From Dipteris shenzhenensis (taxonomy: Eukaryota; Polypodiophyta; Polypodiopsida; Gleicheniales), in the NCBI GenBank assembly GCA_047967505.1, contig CM106540.1: a DNA stretch of 64,000 nucleotides, one strand, 5' to 3'. The notes below the pieces were generated by a model that was given only the letters and a program-made list of their open reading frames with translations, did not search any database and was not told the origin of the DNA. A program made the position numbers and the translations under genes. Shown here in pieces: positions 45,871-56,300 of this stretch (its first letter is position 1; every line of letters begins with the position of its first letter).

Positions 45871-46000
45871 CGTTATATAGCGACGCTCTGTTCCGTCGCT
45901 ATATAGCGACGATTTTAATTGAAAGCGTCGCTATATAGCGACGTTTTCAATTAAAAACGTCGCTATATAGCGACGAATAAGCGTCGCTATATAGCGACAC
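45871..46000. promoter_or_regulatory. Palindrome cluster in the TNP2/TNPA divergent promoter
   Basis: Five copies of the subterminal palindrome (the first degenerate) lie 240-370 bp upstream of the TNP2 start, and upstream of the TNPA leader. TNPA binding here could control both genes, as TNPA autoregulates in maize Spm. That is inference from position. Confidence 0.75.
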
Positions 46001-46133
46001 TGTGGGTTAAAACCCGAAACGCCGAAACCCGCGGCGTTTTGCTCAAAGCTTTCCTAATCTCTCAAGTAAGCTCTCCAAAATCTCCTCCCACCTATTTTCA
46101 CTGACCTCCCATCTATTCCAAGCAACCTCCTAC

Positions 46134-46380
46134 CTTGGGGGGGTCACTCATCATATGTAACCCTATCACGTGAGTTCAACAGAAGGATATTTTTTATTCC
46201 TAAAATTTACAGAAATAAATATACATAAGGGACTATTTAAAATAGTTTTGGAAAAAATTTACAGATATGTATAGAAAAGGGGTACATTTTATTAATGAAA
46301 AAATTTACAGATAAGGGATTTTAAATATAGGCCTTGAACGCACGTGATATAGAGGGTTTATACATAGTGACCCCCCCGAG
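46134..46380. mobile_element. MITE copy 1 (hAT-like, 247 bp)
   Basis: It is flanked by perfect 8-bp direct repeats CCTCCTAC (46126-46133 and 46381-46388). The terminal inverted repeats start CTTGGGGGGGTCACT and CTCGGGGGGGTCACT and extend imperfectly for about 45 bp, including a CACGTG in each arm. It has no coding capacity. It lies in the CACTA-1 intergenic region upstream of TNPA. An 8-bp duplication suggests mobilisation by a hAT transposase. Confidence 0.92.
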
Positions 46381-46459
46381 CCTCCTACCCTATTTCCCAC
46401 TCCTCACCCTCCTCCTACCTCTTGTGCACCCTCTCTCTCCTTTTTCCCTCTTTGGTTTC

Positions 46460-46893
46460 CAGAAAGAAAGTTCTTCAAAAGGTGAGTTTCTTTCAACAAT
46501 GTAGGTTGTTTGTTTGTTAGCTTTGGTTTTGTGAGTGTTTCTACTTGTATTGCTAAAGTTTTAAACTAGTTTTCATGCTTGATTAGAAAGGATTCAAACA
46601 AAAAACGAAATTTCAAGAAAGAAAGAAAGAAACTCACCTCTTCTTTCTGTATTTCTCTTCCTTCTCTTCCTTCTCTTCTCCTCAATCTCCTCCTTTCCTT
46701 GTCTCCTCAATCTTCTCTTCCCTTGTCTCCTTTCAAGAAGTTGCTTTTGTGATCTCCTCTTTCCACTAACATTTTATTTGAAAAAATGGGTTGTTTTCTC
46801 TCTTTTGTAGGGCCAGTCCACTACACCGAGCGGGACATAGTCTCTCTTTTGTGGGCCCAGTCCACTACACCGAGCGGGACATACTTTTACAGG
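46460..46893 (+). promoter_or_regulatory. TNPA 5' leader with splice donors and a 44-bp tandem duplication
   Basis: Donor-like CAAAAG/GTGAGT at about 46480 and ACAG/GTAAGTGC at about 46893 suggest non-coding leader exons. A unit containing CCAGTCCACTACACCGAGCG is present twice, 44 bp apart (46813 and 46857). By analogy with CACTA-2, whose leader intron ends just before the TNPA ATG, splicing would join this leader to the acceptor at about 51239. Confidence 0.5.
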
Positions 46894-47129
46894 TAAGTGC
46901 TTCCTCTTCTTTCCATTTAAGCTTTTTGTTATTTGCATTGGCCTGCAGCTAGCGCCTTAAGCGCTAGCTGCAGTGATGGGCATAGGAACCCTCTCTTCCC
47001 CCTTCTCTTTTTCTCATTTTCCCCCTTCTCTTTTTTCCCTCTTCTCTTATTCTCTCTTTCCCCCTCTCTCTTTTCCCTTCTCTCTTTCCTTTCCCCCTTA
47101 TTCTCTATTTCTGCATCCCTCTTATTCTC

Positions 47130-50100
47130 TTATGCTTATGCTTCTCTCATTCCCCCTTATCTATTTCCCCCTTCTCTCATTCGCATAAGCTTCTCTCATT
47201 CTCTTTTTCCGCATGACCATAAGCATGAGCTTATGCTTATGCTTATGCATAAGCATAAGCATAAGCATAAGCATAAGCTCATGCTTATGCTCATTCATGA
47301 GCATGAGCTTATGCGTAAGTTTCCGCATAAGCTCCTTCTCTCATTCCGCATAAGCTCCTTCTCTATTTTCGCATGAGCTTATGCTTATGCTTATGCTTCT
47401 TCTCTCATTCTCTATTTCCGCATAAGCTTATGCGGAAACTTACGCATAAGCTCATGCTCATGAATGAGCATAAGCTCATGCTTATGCTCATTCATGAGCA
47501 TGAGCTTATGCGTAAGTTTCCGCATAAGCTTATGCGGAAATAGAGAATGAGTGAAGCTTATGCTTCTCTCATTCTCTTTTTCCGCATAAGCTCCTTCTCT
47601 CATTCCGCATAAGCTCCTCCTCTATTTCCGCATGAGCATAAGCATGAGCTTATGCTTATGCTTATGCTTATGCTTATGCATAAGCATAAGCATAAGCTCA
47701 TGCTTATGCTCATTCATGAGCATGAGCTTATGCGTAAGTTTCCGCAAGAGCTTATGCGGAAATAGAGAATGAGAGAAGCATATGCTTCTCTCATTCTCCT
47801 TTTCCGCATAAGCTCCTTCTCTCATTCCGCATAAGCTCCTTCTCTATTTCCGCATGAGCATAAGCATGAGCTTATGCTTATGCTTATGCTTAAGCATAAG
47901 CATAAGCATAAGCTCATGCTCATGAATGAGCAAGAGCATGAGCTTATGCGTAAGTTTCCGCATAAGCTTATGCGGAAATAGAGAATGAGAGAAGCTTATG
48001 CTCCTCTCATTCTCTTTTTCCGCATAAGCTCCTTCTCTCATTCCGCATAAGCTCCTTCTCTATTTCCACATGAGCATAAGCATGAGCTTATGCTTATGCT
48101 TAAGCATAAGCGTAAGCATAAGCTCATGCTTATGCTCATTCATGAGCATGAGCTTATGCGGAAGTTTCCGCAAGAGCTTATGCGGAAATAGAGAATGAGA
48201 GAAGCATATGCTTCTCTCATTCTCCTTTTCCGCATAAGCTCCTTCTCTCATTCCGCATAAGCTCCTTCTCTATTTCGGCATGAGCATAAGCATGAGCTTA
48301 TGCTTATGCTTATGCTTATGCTTATGCATAAGCATAAGCATAAGCTCATGCTTATGCTCATTCATGAGCATGAGCTTATGCGTAAGTTTCCGCAAGAGCT
48401 TATGCAGAAATAGAGAATGAGAGAAGCATATGCTTCTCTCATTCTCTTTTTCCGCATAAGCTCCTTCTCTCATTCCGCATAAGCTCCTTCTCTATTTCCG
48501 CATGAGCATAAGCATGAGCTTATGCTTATGCTTATGCTTATGCTTATGCATAAGCATAAGCATAAGCTCATGCTTATGCTCATTCATGAGCATGAGCTTA
48601 TGCGTAAGTTTCCGCAAGAGCTTATGCGGAAATAGAGAATGAGAGAAGCATATGCTTCTCTCATTCTCTTTTTCCGCATAAGCTCCTTCTCTCATTCCGC
48701 ATAAGCTCCTTCTCTATTTTCGCATGAGCATAAGCATGAGCTTATGCTTATGCTTATGCTTATGCTTATGCATAAGCATAAGCATAAGCTCATGCTTATG
48801 CTCATTCATGAGCATGAGCTTATGCGTAAGTTTCCGCAAGAGCTTATGCGTAAGTTTCCGCAAGAGCTTATCCGCAAGTTTCCGCAAGTGCTCCTTCTCT
48901 TTTTCCGCATAAGCTCCTTCTCTTTTTCCGCATGAGCATAAGCATGAGCTTATGCTTATGCTTATGCATAAGCATAAGCATAAGCTCATGCTTATGCTCA
49001 TTCCTGAGCATGAGCTTATGCGTAAGTTTCCGCAAGAGCTTATGCGGAAATAGAGAATGAGAGAAGCATATGCTTCTCTCATTCTCTTTTTCCGCATAAG
49101 CTCCTTCTCTATTTCTGCATGAGCATAAGCATGAGCTTATGCTTATGCTTATGCTTATGCTTATGCATAAGCATAAGCATAAGCTCATGCTTATGCTCAT
49201 GCGGAAATAGAGAAGGAGCTTATGCGGAATGAGAGAAGGAGCTTGTCATGAGCTTATGCGCAAGTTTCCGCAAGAGCTTATGCGCAAGTTTCCGCAAGTT
49301 TCCGCATGAGCTCCTTCTCTTATTCCGCATAAGCTCCTTCTCTTTTTCCGCATAAGCTCCTTCTCTATTTCCGCATGAGCATAAGCATGAGTTTCTGCAA
49401 GTTTCCGCAAGTTTCCGCAAGCATAAGCATAAGCATAAGCATAAGCTCATGCTTACGCTCATGCATGAGCATGAGCTTATGCGCAAGTTTCCGCAAGAGC
49501 TTATCCGCAAGTTTCCGCAAGTGCTCCTTCTCTTTTTCCGCATAAGCTCCTTCTCTTTTTCCGCATAAGCTCCTTCTCTCATTCCGCATAAGCTCCTTCG
49601 CAAGTTTCCGCATGAGCATAAGCATGAGCTTATGCTTATGCTTATGCATAAGCATAAGCATAAGCTCATGCTTATGCTCATTCATGCTTATGCTTATGCT
49701 TATGCTTATGCTCATGCTTATGCTCCTTCTCTATTTCCGCATGCGCATAAGCATAAGTTTCCGCAAGTTTCCACAAGTTTCCGCAAGCATAAGCATAAGC
49801 ATAAGTATAAGCTCATGCTTATGCTCATGCATGAGCATGAGCTTATGCGCAAGTTTCCGCAAGAGCTTATCCGCAAGTTTCCACAAGTGCTCCTTCTCTT
49901 TTTCCGCATAAGCTCCTTCTCTTTTTCCGCATGAGCATAAGCATGAGCTTATGCTTATGCTTATGCATAAGCATAAGCTCATGCTTATGCTCATGCGGAA
50001 ACTTGCGAAGGAGCTTATGCGGAATGAGAGAAGGAGCTTATGCGGAAAAAGAGAATGAGAGCTTATGCTTCTCTCATTCTCTTTTTCCGCATAAGCTCCT

Positions 50101-51128
50101 TCTCTCATTCCGCATAAGCTCCTTCGCAAGTTTTCGCATGAGCATAAGCATGAGCTTATGCTTATGCTTATGCATAAGCATAAGCATAAGCTCATGCTTA
50201 TGCTCATTCATGCTTATGCTTATGCTTATGCTTATGCTCATGCTTATGCTCCTTCTCTATTTCCGCATGAGCATAAGCATGAGTTTCCGCAAGTTTCCAC
50301 AAGTTTCCGCAAGCATAAGCATAAGCATAAGCATAAGCTCAGGCTTATGCTCATGCATGAGCATGAGCTTATGCGCAAGTTTCCGCAAGAGCTTCTCCGC
50401 AAGTTTCCGCAAGTGCTCCTTCTCTTTTTCCGCATAAGCTCCTTCTCTTTTTCCGCATGAGCATAAGCATGAGCTTATGCTTATGCTTATGCATAAGCAT
50501 AAGCATAAGCTCATGCTTATGCTCATTCCTGAGCATGAGCTTATGCGTAAGTTTCCGCAAGAGCTTATGCAGAAATAGAGAATGAGAGAAGCATATGCTT
50601 CTCTCATTCTCTTTTTCCACATAAGCTCCTTCTCTTATTCCGCATGCAAGTTTCCGCAAGTTTCCGCATGAGCTCCTTCTCTTATTCCGCATAAGCTTCT
50701 TCTCTTTTTCCGCATAAGCTCCTTCTCTATTTCCGCATGAGCATAAGCATGAGCTTATGCTTATTCATGAGCATGAGCTTATGCAGAAGTTTCCGCAAGA
50801 GCTTATGCGGAAATAGAGAATGAGAGAAGCATATGCGGATCTCATTCTCTTTTTCCGCATAAGCTCTTTCTCTTTTTCCGCATAAGCTCTTTCTCTTTCT
50901 CTTTTGCGTGAGCATATGCGGAAATAGAGAATGAGAGAAGCTTATGCTTCTCTCCTCCTCTATTTTCGCATATGCGAAAACATGAGCATAAGCTCATGCT
51001 CACCCATGAGCATAAGCATAAGCTCATGCGGAAAAAGAGAAGGAGCTTATGCGGAAATAGAGAATGAGAGATGCTTCTCTCCTTCTCTTTTTCTGCATAA
51101 GCTCCTTCTCTTTTTCCGCATGAGCATT
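47130..51128. repeat. 4-kb hexamer-word minisatellite in the probable TNPA leader intron
   Basis: Long runs of GCTTAT and ATAAGC with variants GCTCAT, GCGTAA, GCGGAA and TTTCCGCA are punctuated by AGAGAATGAGAGAAGC and CTCCTTCTC. At 47412-48714 a 210-222-bp unit repeats about seven times; further right the units are rearranged and partly inverted. Because word lengths are multiples of three, many frames stay open on both strands. These frames end at varying points and encode only HKHKL and LMLML-type peptides, so I annotate no genes. Pyrimidine-rich DNA (46985-47130) precedes it. Confidence 0.9.
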
Positions 51129-51242
51129 CCTTTCCCTCTTCTTTCCTTTCCCTCTTCTTTCTTCTTGCCTATGCCTATGCCTATGAGAATGCTCATGTTT
51201 GTTTATTTGTTTTCTGTTTTCGTGTTTGTGTCTATGTTAGAC

Positions 51243-52808
51243 ATGGGATCACGTCGCTCATCGGATGAGTACGGACAGCCTCGCAGGAGGAGAGCTCACG
51301 ATCTATATGCTCCAGAGGACTTTGATTCCTCTCAGGCGACTACCCCGAGGACTACCCCTGGTCCGACTCCTCTCGGTCCTAGCACTGTGACTACCCCTGG
51401 TCCGACCCCTCTTCCACGTAGCACCCTCAGGGGACTCCTTTGCTAGCCGCGCATGGCTTTGTTGGGACTCCCGATGAGTTTGTAGCGCAGATGAGCGATG
51501 AGGAGGCAGCGAGATTCTTCTCTCTGCTCTCTCAGAGGACCTCCGCAATTCCTTCCCCTACACCGACGGGTGGACGTACAGCCCAGCCATCCCCTCGCGC
51601 CCCTTCGACCGCGGGATCATCACCTGCGCATGCCTCCCGCAAGGGAAGGAAGAGTAGGATGGGCGGCTCATGTTGTGCTGACTCAGGAGATGTAGACGAG
51701 TCAGCACACTCATGCTCCTTTAGGTCTCCACTTGGTCCGGAGACACAGTATCAGTCAGGTCCCTTTCCCTCTCCTACTCCCACAGCTACTCCTCGATCCG
51801 GAAGCGGTCGCGCAGCTTCCACTCCTTCAGACTCTGCTACCGTCAGTCCCCCTTACTCATCAGGGGATCTCTCCTATCAAATCACATCTGCTGGAGAGAT
51901 AATAGAAGACAAAAAGGGCAAAGCAGTGATGGCCGCCATGAGGCGGTTGATGAGTCATCACTTCAAGAGCGGCATAAATATCGATTGGCGGTATCAAGAT
52001 GGCCAAAAGAAGCAGGCGGTGATAGATGAGTTAAAACAAAGATTTCCTAATCCGCCAAATGTGGAGTTTAATAACAGTTATATGCTCGAGCGCATGGGTT
52101 TGGTCCTAAAACATCGCAGATCAACCATGCGTACTTCCATTACAAAGGGGTTGTCTAAACCCAGCTGGGCAGACAAAGCTGATTGGAAGTACTTCAAGAA
52201 GCAACATAGGGACCATCTTGAAATGTTCGAGGGTCAGAGGAGGGCTGCGAAGAGATGGCTGGATGTCGTAGGTACTTCGTACTTTGGTGCAAGTGGACGG
52301 TATGCGTTCGAGGCAACCGTGGTAAGTTTACTTCTTTCCATTTAATGTATTGTTCTATTTGTTTTACTTACATATTACATGCACTTTAGCTAACTCTAAC
52401 TCTCGTAAATTGGATCCACAGCAAGCTGCGATGGGTCGTCTTCCTACAGATGCAGAGACGCGGCGCACATTTCGGATAGGAACCAAGCCGTGGTTCATTG
52501 AGTAAGAGGCAATGGGAGCGACAGTTGATTGGGCTGAGGTGGCTGCTCGCACGGTATAAGTTTACTCCTGCTTGTAATCTCAGTTTTTAATTTAAGTTCC
52601 AATCTAATTTTCGATTTATATGGTTCACTCTCAGGGTCAAAGCTCAAGCGTCCCATCATCAGAGACGAGCGATCAACAGGGGCAAGGATCGGACGCAAGT
52701 GCCGATGACGAAGGAGAAGACGCAGGTGTCAGGGACGAGGGAGAAGATGCAGGTGCCGAGGACCAGGGAACAGCCCAACAAGACGATTCGGATTCGGATT
52801 CGGATTAG
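51243..52808 (+). pseudogene. CACTA-1 TNPA-like gene (Transposase_24 type), broken
   Basis: Exons are 51243-52321, 52422-52553 and 52635-52808, joined in phase by GT-AG introns of 100 and 81 bp. The ATG lies four bases after a T-rich tract ending TTAG. Order: basic N-terminus (SRRSSDEYG), Pro/Thr-rich repeats, KFKSG-like block GINIDWRYQDGQKK, LKQRFPNPPN, basic DKADWKYFKKQHRDH, GRYAFEATV, then FRIGTKPWF and an acidic tail of Asp-Ser repeats. A 10-bp deletion near 51430 shifts the frame and exon 2 has a TAA at about 52502 where CACTA-3 has CAA. The protein should bind the palindromes and help transposition and regulation. Confidence 0.88.
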
Positions 52809-53009
52809 TAGTGGTAGTAGCATTTTTCATATCCGCTCGTTAGAGCCATTTTGTATCACCCTTTCACAGGGTAATTTTGTTTCAAACACAGTTGTATATG
52901 TATATGCATTTCTTCCTCATCGTTCACAAGAACAATTTTGTATCACCCTGCAAGCAAGGGAAATTTTGTTATAAAAAACTTTCTTTTGTAATTACAAAAA
53001 AAAAAAAAG

Positions 53010-53062
53010 GGTTAGTGGGGCTAAACAGGGCCAAAAGAAAGCCCTGTTTAGCCCCACTAACC
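53010..53062. other. Perfect 22-bp stem hairpin downstream of TNPA
   Basis: The arms 53010-53031 and 53041-53062 pair exactly around a 9-nt loop (CAAAAGAAA). The arm sequence is the same as in CACTA-3, whereas the loops differ, which fits selection on the stem or gene conversion between the arms. It is flanked by an A run and a T run. Confidence 0.75.
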
Positions 53063-53083
53063 ATTTTTTTTACCTTCTGTTAA

Positions 53084-53386
53084 TCGTCGCTATATAGCGA
53101 CGTTTACCAGTGTCGCTATATAGCGACAATTAACAGAGTCGCTATATAGCGACGTTTTTATCGTCGCTATATAGCGACGATGTAAACGTCGCTATATAGC
53201 GACGATTAACAGCGTCGCTATATAGCGACGATTAATAGTGTCGCTATATAGCGACGGTTTATAGCGACGCTCCTTTTCCGACGATTTTAACGACTTTTAT
53301 AGCGACCTTTGCGCCCGTGAAAAAAAAAATTTTTAATGTAAAAAGCGTCGGTATTTCCGTCGGAAAATGGCCTATGCCTTGTAGTG
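53084..53386. repeat. CACTA-1 right terminus with subterminal palindromes
   Basis: Seven copies of the GTCGCTATATAGCGAC palindrome and a final half site run to about 53273, followed by about 110 bp to the terminus GCCTTGTAGTG. The copy number differs by one from CACTA-3, where six occur, so palindrome units have been lost or gained between nearly identical ends. Confidence 0.88.
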
Positions 53387-56300
53387 CCTGCAATCGAGTT
53401 AACAAACCAACAATAGTTGTCTTTAAGGTCCCAAACCACCACACTCCAATGTTCCCTACATGAATAGTTAAGAACCATTATTATTTAACACAATGTTGCC
53501 AATATAAGATGAAAATAAATGCTGCCATGATACTTACATCTCGAAAATAGTTTTGGAAAAAATTTACAGATTTGTATAGAAAAGGGGTACATTTTATTAA
53601 TGAATTTTTTTACAGATAAGGGATTTTAAATATAGGCCTCGAATGCATGTGATATAGAGGGTTTATACATAGTGACCCCCCCGAGTCGCACCCCATCTAA
53701 ATTCAAAGGGCTTAACCAGGTATAAACATCTTCTATAGTCTTTTGAGGAGAGCTAAGAATAGAAGAAAGGAGAGCATCGAGCATGACACGATGCTGCACT
53801 GCACTAGGAAGCTGAGAAATAACTACACTGCACCAAGAAATAAACAAACGTTAGCTCATAGAATTGATTTGCATTCTGCACTAGGAAACTGATATATAAC
53901 TACACTGTGAATAAATAAACAAATGTTAGCTCATTGAAGTAGCAACAAATAAACAAACGTTACCTGAGAATGGCCAAGATAACATTGTCATTAACCTCTT
54001 TTAAAGGATTGGAGAGGATTGAAGCCTCCTCTCTACCAAAGCTCAAATACGGAGGTTCTCATTTCTAAACGATCCTAACTTCAAATGAGCTCTCCATTTT
54101 ATCGAATGCAGCTAAATTTGTAGAATGGGTCTCTATCATAGCTTGTATTCTATGTTTGGGGTCATTCTGCTTTTCCATGGTGTCTTTAAAGCTCTTGTGC
54201 TCATGGGATTCTTCAATCAAATTTAGAGGTGGTTGCATTGTTGAAGCAAAAGGGAGTGCCTCCATATTGACTTTATCCATTTCTTCTCCCTCTATTGCCT
54301 ATAAACAAATATGAGAGATTAGATTCATTATCTTTAAATTTAAATCTTATTCAAAAAATTGTATTTAGTTGAGAAATAGAGAGTTCATACCGCTAAGTAT
54401 TGTCGTAGTGGCCTTTTTTCATAACCCTGTGAGCCATAATTATCAAAGAAGGCATCATCATGTTTGTGTTCATCCACCAACCTCTCTCTGAACAGGTCAT
54501 GTAAGTCCATCTTTTCATCATCATCAACTGGGACATTATGATCTTCAAGGTAATCATCCATGTCATCAGTGTCCTTGTGGTCTATCTCTTTTTTATAGCC
54601 TATGGTTAGATCTGCTTGAAGCTGAAAATAAGCCATGAAATGCTTATTTTCAATAATATTTGTGGAGTTGCCTTTTCTGAGGAGATCCTCAAATAAATAT
54701 CCCATCCTGCACAAGGTGACCTCCCAACCTGCCGGTAGCAAATTCTCCATCATGGTAAGCAAGAGACTCCCACTTTTTGTAGGACTTCCATAGTTGTTTT
54801 TTTGATAATGTATGGACCTAGGAATATCTTGCTCTTCTAGCATCAATCTCAAATTATTTGAATTCCCTCTTATGTTCTTTTGTAAGAAGTGATCAGGGTT
54901 GGGACTCCGCATACACAAAAAGAATGATTCAAGAGATTGAATCGCTATGCCACATTCTCTCTTGCCTCTCTTTACTGCATAAACACCACTATAGATCTTC
55001 AAATCTGATGAATATGCTCGCTCTAGAGTAACCTGCATGGCTTCTTTGTCTTTTTTATCAACAAAAATGACAATGTTGCAAATTGCCACTTTGCTAATGG
55101 TGGTATATACTATTCTATCAATGAAGTTATGGATATCATCGCTAGAAACTTCATTGATAAAGAATAGTTGTGGCTTATCCCATGCTGACTCATTCTTGAA
55201 GAAGTCATTTTCTGAGACTCCCTTGAAGTTCACAAGCTTTCCAGACTCTGCCATAACCTCTACATTGAATTGAAAGCTTTGGTGCATATCTGTCAGCATC
55301 CTTATCTCGCTGATTAATCTTTTCACATATGCAACCACCTGTTGTGGGATTTCTTTTCTCATATAAGAGTTTACTATTTCTGACCCATCTTCATCCTTTT
55401 TAATCCACCTGTTTTCCCATAGCTTTACCTTGGGTGTTGACAAAGAAGCTATATGCTTCACAACATTATAGTCAATGTTACAATGAGTAAGTGGAATTTG
55501 TTTCTCTGACAGCAAATACTTAATGGCACTATGCACTGCATCACGCCTCACCTGCACATTGATGCATTCTTCCATGCAGTGGTCTTTGTCTTTTTTTCCA
55601 AAAAACCATTCTTTCTTTAAAATTTTTTGTGCTACCATGGATGCATACTTGTCAGGTAAGTACTTTATAGGCCTCTACATCCTTGCCATCAACTCCTTCT
55701 TATCCATTACCTTTGACTATCCAGAGATAAACAAAGGAGCTTCATAGGTCAACTGTCCACGCTCACAAGCAATGCATGTTTCAAGCATCTCATTGAACAC
55801 TTCAACAGGATGAAATATGATAGAAGTGTAGTCGGCATATCTGTCCCTCACCACCTTGAGGCTTGTCATACTTTCTTCTCGCTCTTGAGTTCCCCTAGGC
55901 ACAACTGCACTCAAAGAAGTATAGAAATTCATGAGTGTGTCAACGTCTGCTTTTGTGATCTTTCGCTTCAAATCAGGATTTGGAGAACCAAATGTTGTCC
56001 ATATAACCCTTGCCTTCTGTAAGACCCCTAATGTTGAGGATATCTTATGCTTTCCATGGACATAATGATTAAGTCTTTCAGACTCAATCAAATACTTGAT
56101 CTCATGCTTGAATATACAAATTGTTGCAGGATAATAATGGAATGAACTTATCTTTGCAAATTGTTCTGGAGTGAGTCTTTTGACTCCTTTGCTTCCTTTG
56201 CGATCTAATTACAAGCATAAGCCCAATGTTGACCATCAATGGGCTAGAATCTGCAATGAAGGAGGAATTCCTTCTTTGCTTCCTTTAGCATATTCTCACC

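Larger units (their letters stand above)
41130..53386. mobile_element. CACTA-1: complete 12,257-bp CACTA (En/Spm) element
   Basis: The ends are CACTACTACACACGC at the left and GCCTTGTAGTG at the right. The inverted ends are imperfect but share CACTAC and a downstream ATACCGACG. The 3-bp target duplication CCT is at 41127-41129 and 53387-53389. Removing the element rejoins the Ulp1 His exon of A' in the right frame and orientation, compared with gene A. It encodes divergent TNP2 (minus) and TNPA (plus), both with premature stops. It has subterminal palindromes at both ends and in the middle, a MITE, and a 4-kb minisatellite. Confidence 0.93.

Noticed and set aside
45871-46000. Palindrome cluster as the terminus of a separate shorter CACTA element
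   Set aside because: No CACTA terminus or target duplication is next to it; it lies between the divergent TNP2 and TNPA genes, and CACTA-2 has a cluster at the same place.
47130-51128. Dozens of overlapping ORFs with HKHKL, LMLML and SISISS-type peptides on both strands
   Set aside because: They follow from repeated six-base words, which keep frames open on both strands; start and stop positions drift and no known protein is seen.
7219-53386. One giant 46-kb CACTA element bounded by the two identical ends
   Set aside because: The flanks do not match (AAG against CCT), the terminus at 41130 has CCT and rejoins the disrupted exon, and identical TNPA ends at both sides show two separate elements.
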